A stretch of 64,000 nucleotides of DNA, from positions 3,055,501 to 3,119,500 of the forward strand of contig NZ_CP048000.1 of assembly GCF_009931695.1 (NCBI RefSeq), written 5' to 3'. The DNA comes from Anaerocolumna sedimenticola. Its GTDB lineage: Bacteria > Bacillota > Clostridia > Lachnospirales > Lachnospiraceae. The notes under the pieces are model-generated. The model was not told the origin of the DNA and searched no databases. It saw only the letters and a list, made by a program, of their open reading frames with translations. Shown here piece by piece: positions 18,066 through 27,437 of this stretch. Within the stretch, counting starts at the first letter, position 1. The number at the start of each line of letters is the position of its first letter. Both the position numbers and the translations under genes were made by a program.

Positions 18066-18101
18066 AACCGGAAGAAACAGGCTTTGTGAGTTTCTCCCGG
18101 T
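18066..18101 (+). terminator. Operon-end hairpin derived from repeat family A (inverted half-copy)
   Basis: AACCGGAAGAAAC pairs with GTTTCTCCCGGT around AGGCTTTGTGA. Read on this strand it closely matches the reverse complement of the second hairpin of family A (which reads AACCGGAAGAAACACGC, then TTTGCGAGTTTC). It is therefore both the likely terminator of the ABC operon and a partial, inverted member of the family. Confidence 0.72.
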
Positions 18102-18113
18102 ATGTTTATTTAA

Positions 18114-18623
18114 TCATTTGGTAACCGCAGTTTTTCTTATTGAATAAAATTCTTTTAACAAATTTATATATTCAGGTAATTTATTAATATCAGGCTCCGG
18201 GAATTCAAAAGTAATACCATTACATTTTTCGATATAATTATTGTCTATGGTATATGTTTTTCTGAATCTGCATATTCCTCCTTTATCATTATGACAATGA
18301 TTACATTTACCATATTCCCCTGTAAAAACATCTTTAATAAACTTTTGTGAATTTTCAAGATAATCACGGTGATTGTCAAGTTTATTTAAGAAAAGACGAA
18401 GTATAATACTATTTTCCCTTATATATATCCGCGCAACAACTTTTTTACTTTTAACACCGGTTTTAGAATAAATAATCATATAGTTACCCCAACAATAACC
18501 ACTGCCAATATTACCTCCAAAACCATAACCGAGTTTTGTAATCTCATCATTAAAAGCTATAATAAATGCCTTATTTTCGTCTGATATAAAGTTAAATCGC
18601 TCTTCCGTTAATATAGATTTCAT
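18114..18623 (-). CDS. Uncharacterised Cys-rich protein
   Basis: A 169-residue soluble protein that I do not recognise by name. The N-terminal half looks like an alpha/beta domain. The C-terminal part has a four-cysteine cluster, CNHCHNDKGGICRFRK followed by IEKCNGITFEF, suggesting a zinc site. Proteins with this CRFRKTYTID-type pattern occur in many clostridia without known function. The ATG is preceded by a GGGGGA-like purine run about 11 bases upstream. It begins a minus-strand group of small accessory genes extending to 20491. Confidence 0.65.
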   Translation of the reverse strand: MKSILTEERFNFISDENKAFIIAFNDEITKLGYGFGGNIGSGYCWGNYMIIYSKTGVKSKKVVARIYIRENSIILRLFLNKLDNHRDYLENSQKFIKDVFTGEYGKCNHCHNDKGGICRFRKTYTIDNNYIEKCNGITFEFPEPDINKLPEYINLLKEFYSIRKTAVTK

Positions 18624-18739
18624 TTCCTCACATCCCCCTTAGATTTAAGGTTTATACTTAGTATATTGATATTACGCAAAAACATTTGTTCTTATGTGTT
18701 ATATATTACCTTTATGAGTAAGTATTCCATATATTAGAA

Positions 18740-18856
18740 TCAGATATCTTTTAGCTTAATTGGAATAAACGTTTCCATTTGTGCCCAGCCTTGAGCTTTA
18801 ATAATTTCAGCCGGAGTAATAATATGGCCCATGGCGTAATGGTTCCATCGAATATA
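18740..18856 (-). pseudogene. Short orphan coding remnant
   Basis: Immediately downstream of the NUDIX gene, in another frame, 38 codons before a stop read like the C-terminal end of a protein (RWNHYAMGHIITPAE, then AQGWAQMETFIPIKL). No start codon or ribosome site belongs to it and I cannot name the parent family. It is best explained as the tail of a deleted gene; chance is not excluded. Confidence 0.3.
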
Positions 18857-18857
18857 A

Positions 18858-19349
18858 TTATTCCTGCTTATAAACAAAGTATTTAAGTTCTTGTGGCAAA
18901 GATATAAGGTCCTCTTTAATATTTGTTGGATAGACTACAAGATTTCTCATATCAAATAAATTAATCCATGAAAATTCCAAATCAATTCTTTCATTGCCAA
19001 AGTCATCATATGCTGAGAAAGAACCTTCTAATGGTATTTGTTTTTCATCACATAATGAAATTTCATAATAAAAGCTTATTTGCTGACAAGGTCTGTTTCC
19101 CCATGGCCAGAAGCTTTCACCTACCATTACTAACCTTTCAATTTTTATATCTGCATTCATTTCTTCTTTAAATTCACGAATTAGCGTTTCAGAAGATAAT
19201 TCACCGAAAGCAACATGTCCACCAGGTATTGAATAACCATTATCATTTTTCGGTTTCTGTAGTAATATCTTGCCGTTTCTTTTTAGAATACCTGCTACAC
19301 GGTATGAAAATATAAAATTCTCTGTTTTAAATAATATATCCTGGCTCAT
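18858..19349 (-). CDS. NUDIX hydrolase
   Basis: A 163-residue NUDIX pyrophosphohydrolase. The Nudix box is visible as GHVAFGELSSETLIREFKEE, matching Gx5Ex7REuxEE. Such enzymes hydrolyse nucleoside diphosphates linked to another group, often damaged nucleotides or nucleotide sugars; the substrate is not identifiable. The frame is open to 19370, but GGAGGTAATAAA directly precedes the ATG at 19349. It neighbours a P-loop kinase-like gene and a HIT hydrolase gene on the same strand, all nucleotide-related. Confidence 0.9.
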   Translation of the reverse strand: MSQDILFKTENFIFSYRVAGILKRNGKILLQKPKNDNGYSIPGGHVAFGELSSETLIREFKEEMNADIKIERLVMVGESFWPWGNRPCQQISFYYEISLCDEKQIPLEGSFSAYDDFGNERIDLEFSWINLFDMRNLVVYPTNIKEDLISLPQELKYFVYKQE

Positions 19350-19452
19350 TTTATTACCTCCAATAAACAATATCGCTCTTTATGTATAATTTGTCCGAGA
19401 AAAAATATAAAACCTCTCTTTTTAACAATACGGATTAAGTTTAAGGAGAAGC

Positions 19453-20028
19453 TTATTCATCCTGTGCCATCGTCAAGTTAGAGAGTGACATAGACGAATA
19501 TTGTTCTACAATATGTCCGGCGTTTTCTTCAATAGTAACAGTTCCATCCATATACAAGACAGGACAAGGTAGTGTCGACGCCCATTGTTCATGTACTCTC
19601 CGACATGGGGAGCCATCTGTGTCATAACGGCGAACACCGTCTAGAAAGTTCTTATGGGTTTCGAACATGTCACCGCCCGGGAGCATCCGCTCACCAAAAC
19701 GAGCAAGTTCTCGTGCTTTAACACGTTCTACCCGCGTCTTAACAGGTGCGGATACTAACACAGCTAAGTCAAATAATGGCACGAAAGGCGCATTATAACT
19801 ATCCATGGAACCGGACATGACGAAGTGTGAGAACTTGGATATATCGTCCAGTAATAGTTTAATCCGTTCCTCGCGTGGCCGCGTGACCGTGAAAGGAATC
19901 GGAGTATCCCATCGCCATAAATAGTCATCCAGATCAAAATGTTGAAAACCGAGTTGCTTGGCAACTTTCCTGCCGAGTGAAGTTGTCCCGGATCCGGGTG
20001 AACCGAATATTATAATTCCTCTTGACAT
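19453..20028 (-). CDS. P-loop NTPase, adenylate-kinase-like (AAA_18 type)
   Basis: A 191-residue nucleotide kinase-like protein. Walker A is FGSPGSGTTSLG at about residues 8-19; the usual Lys of GKS/T is replaced by Thr (GSGTTS), so activity may be altered. A later DLDDYLWRWD and Arg-rich RVKAREL fit a shikimate/adenylate kinase-type fold with LID-region arginines. Its base composition is visibly more G+C-rich (near 48% by eye) and its codon use differs from both neighbours, suggesting recent acquisition. The HIT gene lies 16 bases upstream, so they could form one unit. Confidence 0.72.
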   Translation of the reverse strand: MSRGIIIFGSPGSGTTSLGRKVAKQLGFQHFDLDDYLWRWDTPIPFTVTRPREERIKLLLDDISKFSHFVMSGSMDSYNAPFVPLFDLAVLVSAPVKTRVERVKARELARFGERMLPGGDMFETHKNFLDGVRRYDTDGSPCRRVHEQWASTLPCPVLYMDGTVTIEENAGHIVEQYSSMSLSNLTMAQDE

Positions 20029-20044
20029 TTGAACACCATCCTTT

Positions 20045-20491
20045 TTAGGTTAACCGGTCTATTTCTTCTCTTAATTTTACTACCATTTCTTTTAATTCTT
20101 CCGTATCAGGACGATAGGAATCTTTAAATAATTCCTCGTCAGGTAGTCTCCAAATAGGAGCGTTTGCGGGTTCGTCGCCGTGTACTCTTGGTATTAAATG
20201 CCAATGAACATGGCTGTCAAGATTTCCTAACATAGCGTGGTTCATCTTATCCGCTTTAAATGCATAAAATACTGCTTCAGCTACTATACTCATCTCTTCT
20301 AAATGTTTTAGCCTAAATTCATAAGGCATATTATGAAGCTCCGTAACGTGTTTTTTACATAAAAAACAGGTATAACCTTTATACCTCTGATGGTCTCCTA
20401 GAACTACATAACCAGTATTTAGTTCTGCTACAAAATATGGATTTGTACCATTTTTTATCATTTCAATTCTTTCACAGATAAAACAGCTCAT
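20045..20491 (-). CDS. HIT-family hydrolase
   Basis: A 148-residue histidine triad protein that hydrolyses nucleotide phosphoramidates or dinucleotides. The triad is NLDSHVHWHLIPR (HxHxH) at about residues 87-99. A zinc-type Cys pair occurs near the N-terminus (SCFICERI) and a second at CFLCKKH, as in Fhit/HinT relatives. The frame is open to 20566, but GGAAAGG before the ATG at 20491 and the usual start at CFIC support the shorter form. Confidence 0.87.
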   Translation of the reverse strand: MSCFICERIEMIKNGTNPYFVAELNTGYVVLGDHQRYKGYTCFLCKKHVTELHNMPYEFRLKHLEEMSIVAEAVFYAFKADKMNHAMLGNLDSHVHWHLIPRVHGDEPANAPIWRLPDEELFKDSYRPDTEELKEMVVKLREEIDRLT

Positions 20492-20786
20492 ATCCACCTT
20501 TCCTTTCAACTTTATAAGAAGATAGGTAATTGCGAAACCATATAGTTTTCCGAATTTCCTATGCAATTGATGTGAATTTCATAGCTTCAGTTGCCTTATG
20601 GGTAAGATTCGGATCTGAAATTGTCTCAATTGTTTGGGATATAGAATCAATAATTGTATTTCACAATTACCTATTAAACTATAAAATGATATAAAACAAA
20701 GTAATTATAAGAAATTGTAATACATTTTTTACCAATCATCAATACTAATTTTAAACTTACTAATTATTAGTTTAATACATAAAAAA

Positions 20787-20815
20787 ACTACCAAGATTGC
20801 TGGTATTTTAGTTTC
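20787..20815 (-). terminator. Terminator of the ion-channel gene
   Basis: On the minus strand ATACCA, loop GCAATC, TTGGTA followed by a run of seven T. It is placed 15-40 bases after the channel stop codon. Confidence 0.85.
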
Positions 20816-20830
20816 ATAGCAGTTTAAAGC

Positions 20831-21739
20831 TTATCGTCTGTTTTTTATCCTGTCATACAAAAAGGAAATAGAAATCGCAAGTATAATTGCTCCAATCATG
20901 GTTTCCGTCATTACCAGCCCCCGGACTAAGGAGGAATTGGGCAGAATATCTCCATAACCTAAAGTTGTAATGGTTACCGCACTAAAATATAAAAAATCAA
21001 TTAGGGGATATTTAAATTTGCTTTGGGTTTCATAATTATAGATAATATCAACCGCACTGTCCAAATAATTAATGGAGTTGGAAATGAATAGTTTTCCATA
21101 GTCCAGGGTGGCAAATTTATTGTTATTTCCGGTAAAAGTCCAATGCTCATTGGTTAAATCTAATTCGTTTTCATTGATCCAGATAAAAAAACCATGCTGC
21201 TTTTTAACTAACATGGAATAAACCTGCGGAAGATAAACCAATTCCTTGGAAGAAATAATGTCAAAAGTATCAGTAGGTATATTATAGATGCTGAACATGA
21301 TTTTAACGTATTTTGTTTTATCCATTACAACCTGATTCCTTGCAAGAATTTCAGCACTGCAGAAATTAAAACCCTCGGATTTCCATTTGGCTATATAATA
21401 ATTAGCCCAGGTTACTCCAATCGGTTTTATACCGGCAGAAGACAGATTAAAGGTGATAAGCGGGCTGTCATTTTTTGTTAATTTCGTCAGAATAAAATTC
21501 TTATCATAATTAAGAAATAAATCTTTTGTTATGTTTTGATTTATATTAATATTCAGTTCTTTTTGAAATTCTATATTTTTGGTTTGTAAGAGGATATCCT
21601 CCTGAAATACAAAAGATTGTCCGTTGGAATAATTAGCAATATAACAATAGAGATAACCAAATAAAAACCAGGTTATGGCATATGTAAGGATGCAGATAAT
21701 TCCGCCATGATGTTTGAGTGATCCGGATAAAGTTTTCAT
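20831..21739 (-). CDS. Two-helix K+ channel with large external domain
   Basis: A 302-residue channel. One membrane helix spans about residues 12-34, followed by about 210 soluble residues, then a pore helix and the selectivity filter TTLGYGD at 258-264, and a final helix at about 272-294. This is the two-helix K+ channel fold, but the turret between helix 1 and the pore is expanded to a whole domain that should lie outside the cell. The function of that domain is unknown. There is no cytoplasmic RCK/TrkA domain. The start at 21739 is chosen for the AGGAG before it; the frame is open to 21835. The gene stands alone with its own terminator. Confidence 0.82.
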   Translation of the reverse strand: MKTLSGSLKHHGGIICILTYAITWFLFGYLYCYIANYSNGQSFVFQEDILLQTKNIEFQKELNININQNITKDLFLNYDKNFILTKLTKNDSPLITFNLSSAGIKPIGVTWANYYIAKWKSEGFNFCSAEILARNQVVMDKTKYVKIMFSIYNIPTDTFDIISSKELVYLPQVYSMLVKKQHGFFIWINENELDLTNEHWTFTGNNNKFATLDYGKLFISNSINYLDSAVDIIYNYETQSKFKYPLIDFLYFSAVTITTLGYGDILPNSSLVRGLVMTETMIGAIILAISISFLYDRIKNRR

Positions 21740-21990
21740 ACGGCTCCTGGGTATTTTATCATTTTGGATATGAAAAAGATACCAAATAAGATACCAAATA
21801 AGATAAGATTTATTTATATATACGGTGTGAACCAAAATTATATTAATCTTTTAAAAAGGTATGATGAGATTATTTTATTTTCAAGAAAGCTTGAAATAAA
21901 AATTTTTAAATTAATTTTCTGTGATAATACAGAATATTTCGTGTATGAGTATATAACATCTTGCAGTAAACAAAAGGAGGATAATATAAG

Positions 21991-23211
21991 ATGCAAAATG
22001 CTATAAAGAAAAGTGAAGAACTGTATCAATATAAAAATAAAATATCAAACCACAGAATCTTATATGTAGTTTTCGGAATAATTATAATGCTTTGTTTAGG
22101 TACTGTCTATTCATGGAGTATTTTTAGACCTACGATTGAGAATGTTTTTCATATTGGATCTACCCGGAGCGGATTACCATATATGTTTTCCCTGCTTTTT
22201 TATGCTTTATTTATGTGTTTTACGGGAAAGTACATAGAAAAATTCAAACCAGGTACTATTATAATATTCGGTGGCCTATTGGTAGCCGCAGGGTGGATAC
22301 TTGCCGGTTCTGCCGGAAATATTTATTGGTTAACCTTATTTTACGGTGTAATGATAGGTTCGGGGGTTGGTATTGCTTATGGCGTTCCTATGAATGTAGC
22401 AGCAAAATGGTTTCCGGAGAAAAAAGGGCTTATGATTGGTATGGTTTTAATCGGATTTGGGGGGTCACCTTTATTCACAGCGCCGTTTGCAAAGTTCTTA
22501 ATGGACATTTACGGAGTAATGAGAACTTTTCAGATATTGGGTGTTATTTTTGGAATCTGTATAACCATACTTGCTTTGTTTATAAAATATCCGTCTGAGG
22601 AAATTATAGTAAACATATCCGGACAGGAAATCGCTAATCAGACAGATACTAAGGCAATGATTAAATCTACTAATTTTAAAAAGTTATATCTAACTTTTAT
22701 TATAGGAACCATGATTGGTCTGATGATTGTCGGAATGACCGGAAATGTGGGAATTGAGCTAATAAGGATTTCTCCTGTTAAAGCGGCATCTTTCACTTCT
22801 CTGTTTGCAATTTTTAACGGAATCGGCAGGCCGGCTTTTGGTTGGTTTGCAGATCGGATATCTCATAAAAAAGCAATGTTAGTATCCTATTTTTTAATCC
22901 TGGTGGCAGCAATCCTTATGCTATTGGCAGGCAGCGGAGACAGTATCATTTATATAATAGCTTTCAGTTTGTTTTGGCTAAATCTTGGCGGCTGGTTAGC
23001 CATTGCTCCCGCAACTACCATGTCTTTATTCGGTGAAAGAAATTACAGCAGGAATTATGGAATTGTTTTTACCGCATATGGAATTGGAGCAATAGCAGGT
23101 GTTGCTACATCAGGATTATTAAAAGACTTCTTTCAAAGCTATCATGAAATTTTTTATCTTATTATTTTATTATGTATCATAGGTATAATGGCAGCAAGAA
23201 AAATCGATTGA
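21991..23211 (+). CDS. MFS transporter, oxalate/formate antiporter-like
   Basis: A 406-residue major facilitator with twelve hydrophobic segments. The N-terminal GTVYSWSIFRPTIE and GVGIAYGVPMN are characteristic of the OFA (oxalate:formate antiporter) family, whose members move small organic anions. The second half contains GRPAFGWFADRISHKKAM, the usual loop 8-9 motif. The substrate is unknown. AAAAGGAGGATAATATAAG precedes the ATG. It is a single gene ended by the terminator at 23281-23321. Confidence 0.88.
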   Translation: MQNAIKKSEELYQYKNKISNHRILYVVFGIIIMLCLGTVYSWSIFRPTIENVFHIGSTRSGLPYMFSLLFYALFMCFTGKYIEKFKPGTIIIFGGLLVAAGWILAGSAGNIYWLTLFYGVMIGSGVGIAYGVPMNVAAKWFPEKKGLMIGMVLIGFGGSPLFTAPFAKFLMDIYGVMRTFQILGVIFGICITILALFIKYPSEEIIVNISGQEIANQTDTKAMIKSTNFKKLYLTFIIGTMIGLMIVGMTGNVGIELIRISPVKAASFTSLFAIFNGIGRPAFGWFADRISHKKAMLVSYFLILVAAILMLLAGSGDSIIYIIAFSLFWLNLGGWLAIAPATTMSLFGERNYSRNYGIVFTAYGIGAIAGVATSGLLKDFFQSYHEIFYLIILLCIIGIMAARKID

Positions 23212-23280
23212 GATAGAATAATCTGACAAGTTGGGCTTTTAACAGGAGAATGAGGAAGAACTTCCTATTCCATAAAAATA

Positions 23281-23321
23281 ACTTTGTACGGCTTTATATA
23301 GCGGTACAAAGTTTCTTTTTT
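23281..23321 (+). terminator. Intrinsic terminator of the MFS gene
   Basis: ACTTTGTAC (23281-23289) pairs with GTACAAAGT (23304-23312), loop of 14, then a T-rich tail. Confidence 0.9.
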
Positions 23322-23412
23322 TAAACAACATTTATAAAGTTAATTAACACGAAGCCGAATTTCCCAAATAGATGAGGGTATCCAGGAATTAGGACGGACG
23401 ATTCACAGCTTT

Positions 23413-25125
23413 TTAATTTGCTGTCGTATCCTGAAATGATTTCCAGAAGTTTCCGTCATAATCTATAAAATCTTTCAGCTGTTCAAAAGATATTTTAAAT
23501 TCCGGAAATCCGGCAGCATACGGTGCAATTTCATATGGATAAAAGTAAATGACGAGGGAATCTTTTGTTAATCTATAATATTGATTTTCCGAAATTCCTT
23601 TGAAACTATCCGGAAATATAAAGGAATTCTCCGATTTGCTTTGTTCCTCGATCATAGTAGTAATAATTTCATTCATTTTCTTTACGTAATCGGTGTTCTT
23701 TTTAAACAAATCACTTAAATCATAAAATTCACCTGTTATTATATCAATAAAATAATAATCGCTGCTTGGCATACCGTGGGCAGCACCAAAGGGATAATCA
23801 TAGCCGGTTTTATTTATAATCAGTAAATCGTTCATTAATTCTGCTTTAAATATATCCGCTACTGAAGTTGCGTCTTCTTCTTTACTGTTTGCCCTGGGTT
23901 CGGTAAAAAGTTTATATAATCTGCCATTCACGGAAGCCTGAACCGTATCATCCTTTAATCCTTCAATATAAGGATAATAAACATATACATATTTATCCGG
24001 TTTGAACTTCAATTCCTTTACGGTAATTTCCGGAGAAAGAGTCTGTGTCCGGTCATTCTGCCAGATAACGGTTCCGTCTTTTTTCATATAGATAAGGTCA
24101 TCATCGATTTCCGCCTTAATAATATCTCCGGATAAAGTGAGAGTTCCTCTGCCTTCCGCTTTTGGAAGAGTGGTAACCTCTTTGCCGTTTTTATCTACAA
24201 AATAAGTATATTGACTATTTGTTGCAGATGCATACCCATTATGAAATTCACTTAAATCATATAAGATATAATCGGTTATCTGTTTTCCGGTTTTGTCAAA
24301 AATTGCTGCAGGTTCTGTTGCTAATGTTTCATAAGATTCCAGGGATGGATCTTTTATGGCAAATAAATCATTACCCAAATATTTGATCTCGTTATAAATT
24401 GGTTTAAATATTTCTTCACCTTTATAGGTCACTACACCGACTTTGCCGTCCTTACCACCGGAATAAATGATATAACCGTTTTTAAAATCAACAACAGAAT
24501 TATATTTTGTATCTAACTGATAAGTTTCCAATATATTTCCGCTTTTATTTATAAGGGCGTATTTACCTATATCGGTTTCAACAAGTGCCGTATTGTCTTT
24601 TCTAAAATCATCAGCCTGCATATAGTTTGGATCAATAATTACATTTCCGTTCGTATCGATATAACCCTCTTTAAAAGTGTCCCCTGACAATTTTGAAAAA
24701 ACTGCGGCACCATTGCTGTAAGGCTTTATTAAATAATCACTTTCATATATTATACTGCCGCTTTTGTCAATTACTTTATAGTCCTCGGATGCAGTGATCA
24801 CTGCATATCCATCTTTAAAATCAGTGACATAAGAGTAACCCGGCCGGATAATAAATGTCCCGTTTTCATCAATAAAACCGTATTGTTTTTCTCCATTTAC
24901 ATACTCATATGCGGGATAAAGGTTTGTTGAACTGGAAGGAACCGGAACATCTTCAGTTTCCTGTGTTTCTATAGTCATTTCTTGTGGTGCTTCTGTTACT
25001 ACTTCTGCGGATTTAATATTTTTATTTATAGAATTGGCCGGTGTATTTTGTTTGGAACAACCTTCTGATACTGCCAATACTGTTAACAGAGTAAGGGTTG
25101 CCTGAATAAATCTTTTATGTTTCAT
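23413..25125 (-). CDS. WG-repeat envelope protein with DUF3298-like C-terminus
   Basis: A 570-residue exported protein. The first 22 residues form a signal peptide ending at SEGC, an imperfect lipobox (Glu at -2), so lipid attachment is plausible but uncertain. From about residue 70 to 370, WG-like repeats recur (KQYGFIDENGTFIIRP, EGYIDTNGNVIIDP, YALINKSGNI, KVGVVTYKGEEIFKP). The last 160 residues resemble the DUF3298/RsiV-type domain (AHGMPSSDYYFIDIITGE). WG-repeat proteins are surface proteins of unclear function. It is monocistronic; AGGAGGATTACCC precedes the ATG. Confidence 0.83.
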   Translation of the reverse strand: MKHKRFIQATLTLLTVLAVSEGCSKQNTPANSINKNIKSAEVVTEAPQEMTIETQETEDVPVPSSSTNLYPAYEYVNGEKQYGFIDENGTFIIRPGYSYVTDFKDGYAVITASEDYKVIDKSGSIIYESDYLIKPYSNGAAVFSKLSGDTFKEGYIDTNGNVIIDPNYMQADDFRKDNTALVETDIGKYALINKSGNILETYQLDTKYNSVVDFKNGYIIYSGGKDGKVGVVTYKGEEIFKPIYNEIKYLGNDLFAIKDPSLESYETLATEPAAIFDKTGKQITDYILYDLSEFHNGYASATNSQYTYFVDKNGKEVTTLPKAEGRGTLTLSGDIIKAEIDDDLIYMKKDGTVIWQNDRTQTLSPEITVKELKFKPDKYVYVYYPYIEGLKDDTVQASVNGRLYKLFTEPRANSKEEDATSVADIFKAELMNDLLIINKTGYDYPFGAAHGMPSSDYYFIDIITGEFYDLSDLFKKNTDYVKKMNEIITTMIEEQSKSENSFIFPDSFKGISENQYYRLTKDSLVIYFYPYEIAPYAAGFPEFKISFEQLKDFIDYDGNFWKSFQDTTAN

Positions 25126-25320
25126 GGGTAATCCTCCTAGATGATACGTTTACATTAAACTTACCGGAAGCTGCTTTATCTTCCGATAAAGGTGCTGCTT
25201 ATGCAACCTACATATGCATTATCCATTATAACATATAGATTTTCTCATAGGAGTTTATTAACTAAATTTAAGGAAATCGTATTATTTATGTAACTATTTA
25301 GGCAACCTGGTAAGAAAGCA

Positions 25321-26127
25321 CTACAATTTTGTTAAAGATTCGTTGGGAGTACAGCCAAAACATTTCTGAAAAGCACGGTAAAAGGTACGGGTACTGTCAA
25401 ATCCGGAAGCCAGTGCAATATCGGTAATGGTAGTATTTTTCTCGCGAAGTAACTCTAAGGCGTGGCGGCATCTTAAGCCGTTGATGTATTCCACTAATTT
25501 GCAGTCAAAAAATTCATTGAAAATATGAGAAAAACGGCTTCGGCTATAACCAAAATGCTCTGATATTTCTTCTAATTTCAATGGTTTTAAGTAGTTATCC
25601 TGCAGATAGATTAAAATTTCCTGGGCCAGGGAGATCATTTTCGTATCTGTTATATCAACAAGCCCAACATGATTGATTAAAAGCCCTAAAAACACATAAA
25701 TATAACCCTTCAGTATGTTTTCCAAAGCGGAATGTATGATGTTTTTTGGTATATTACATAATGAATCCAGACAATGTTTTAATTCTTCTTCAAAAGGCGG
25801 CTTTTCAACCAACAGGGAAGCAAACGTTTTTTTAGAAAACGTTGATTTATAGGAAGGAATGGAATCCAGCGGTATAATGCATATGTAAGCACTAGAAAAG
25901 ATGTCGGTTGCATAACTATGAATATAATAGCTTGGTATAATTAAAAAGTTACTTTGCCTTACCAGATAAACCTGACCGTTCAGTGTGACTTTTAATTCCC
26001 CTGCGGTTACGTAAATGATTTCAATACTGCTATGGAAATGGGGCCAGTAATGATTATTGTCCACACTCCAGCATGCGATCTGGTTGAAATTGTCCCGGAT
26101 ATATTCATAAGAAAAATTATTTTTCAT
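25321..26127 (-). CDS. AraC-family regulator with cupin sensor
   Basis: A 268-residue regulator: an N-terminal cupin-like sensing domain (about 20-150, with HFHSSIEIIYVTAGELKVTL, of which HFHSSIEI is the typical start) and two C-terminal helix-turn-helices, the second carrying SGFDSTRTFYRAFQKCFGCTP. It is divergent from the Gfo/Idh-TIM-barrel pair with 121 bases between, and is the obvious candidate activator for it in response to a sugar-like ligand. The ATG at 26127 is preceded by GGAGGACTT; the frame is open to 26184. Confidence 0.9.
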   Translation of the reverse strand: MKNNFSYEYIRDNFNQIACWSVDNNHYWPHFHSSIEIIYVTAGELKVTLNGQVYLVRQSNFLIIPSYYIHSYATDIFSSAYICIIPLDSIPSYKSTFSKKTFASLLVEKPPFEEELKHCLDSLCNIPKNIIHSALENILKGYIYVFLGLLINHVGLVDITDTKMISLAQEILIYLQDNYLKPLKLEEISEHFGYSRSRFSHIFNEFFDCKLVEYINGLRCRHALELLREKNTTITDIALASGFDSTRTFYRAFQKCFGCTPNESLTKL

Positions 26128-26248
26128 AAGTCCTCCAATTTGCAGCATTTTTTGACACTGAAATACCATTAAGTGACATGACATATTTTTATAAAATTAT
26201 TATAATCATAATATCATAAAATTACAATTGCAAAGTATGGAGGAAACA

Positions 26249-27325
26249 ATGGAGAAGTTAAAAGTAGGTATTATAGGATGCGGCGGAATTGCCAACGGTA
26301 AACATATGCCGGCAATTAAAAGTGCCGGTTATGCTGATATGGTAGCATTTTGTGACATAATTGAAGAAAAAGCAGTGAAAGCTTCCAAAGAATTCGGAAC
26401 AGAAGATGCGAAAGTTTTTACGAATTACAAAGAATTACTAAAAGAAGATCTGGACGCAGTTTATGTCTGTACTCCAAACCGTTCCCATGCGGCTATAACA
26501 GTTGATGCGCTTTATGGGGATAAGCATGTTTTGTGTGAAAAACCGATGGCAATTAATTATAAAGAAGCCTGCACCATGGTAGATGCCGCTAAGGAAACAG
26601 GTAAAATTCTTACGATCGGTTATCAGAACCGTTACCGCAGTGACAGCCAGTATTTGAAAAAGGAATGTGAAGAGGGTGTATTAGGTGATATCTATTATGC
26701 CAAGGCAAAAGCAATCCGCCGCCGCGCCGTTCCTACCTGGGGAGTTTTCTTAAATGAATATGAACAGGGCGGAGGACCGTTAATTGATATCGGAACTCAT
26801 GCACTGGACTTAACGCTCTGGACAATGAACAACTATAAACCTAAATATGCAGTGGGTACAACTTATCACAAGCTGAATCAGGATACTGACCAGGGAAATG
26901 CTTTTGGGCCTTGGAAACCGGAAGAATTTAGTGTAGAAGACAGTGCGTTTGGTTTCATTGTTATGGAAAATGGTGCAACCATTACTTTAGAGTCCAGCTG
27001 GGCTTTAAATACATTAGATGTAATGGAAGCAAAAACCGTATTATGCGGTACCAAAGCCGGTGCCGATATGCAGGACGGTCTTCGTATTAATGGTGTAAAA
27101 CATGACAAACAATTTGTGACAAAACCGAATTTGGAAGCCGGCGGAGTTGCTTTTTATGAAGGTCAAGATGCTTCCCCTCAGGTAATAGAACAAACTGTAT
27201 TTGCCAATGCCATCCTGGGCAAAGGTGAATTAACCGTATTACCGGAACAGGCAGCTGTTGTAACCAGAATCCTGGAAGCTATTTATGAATCAGCTAAAAC
27301 AGGAAAACCGGTATACTTTGATTAG
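26249..27325 (+). CDS. Gfo/Idh/MocA-family oxidoreductase
   Basis: A 358-residue NAD(P)-dependent sugar or cyclitol dehydrogenase. The Rossmann motif GIIGCGGIANGKHMPAI is at the N-terminus, and CEKPMAINYKEA carries the catalytic-site EKP lysine. The active-site region GGGPLIDIGTHALDL includes the family DxGxH motif. The start ATG at 26249 follows GGAGGAAAC; a TTG 21 bases earlier in frame is unlikely. With the TIM-barrel enzyme downstream it probably forms a short oxidation/isomerisation route for a sugar acid or inositol-like compound under the divergent AraC regulator. No sugar transporter adjoins. Confidence 0.92.
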   Translation: MEKLKVGIIGCGGIANGKHMPAIKSAGYADMVAFCDIIEEKAVKASKEFGTEDAKVFTNYKELLKEDLDAVYVCTPNRSHAAITVDALYGDKHVLCEKPMAINYKEACTMVDAAKETGKILTIGYQNRYRSDSQYLKKECEEGVLGDIYYAKAKAIRRRAVPTWGVFLNEYEQGGGPLIDIGTHALDLTLWTMNNYKPKYAVGTTYHKLNQDTDQGNAFGPWKPEEFSVEDSAFGFIVMENGATITLESSWALNTLDVMEAKTVLCGTKAGADMQDGLRINGVKHDKQFVTKPNLEAGGVAFYEGQDASPQVIEQTVFANAILGKGELTVLPEQAAVVTRILEAIYESAKTGKPVYFD

Positions 27326-27408
27326 AATTAGGCGTTAACGGTTTTGCTTGGTGATTTATCACTGGATGAAACAGCCAGCAGATGAAAGGTATTGGCCTTA
27401 ATATTGTG

Positions 27409-27432
27409 TGCCGCTGTAGTGGCAGAGGGAGG
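27409..27432 (+). promoter_or_regulatory. Mini-hairpin abutting the ribosome site (module copy 1)
   Basis: TGCCGC, loop TGTA, GTGGCA, followed at once by GAGGGAGG and the ATG 5 bases later. The same arrangement occurs at 29045-29068 before a different gene; the stems differ by a change of G-C to a G-U pair, which keeps pairing. Confidence 0.5.
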
Positions 27433-27437
27433 ATATT

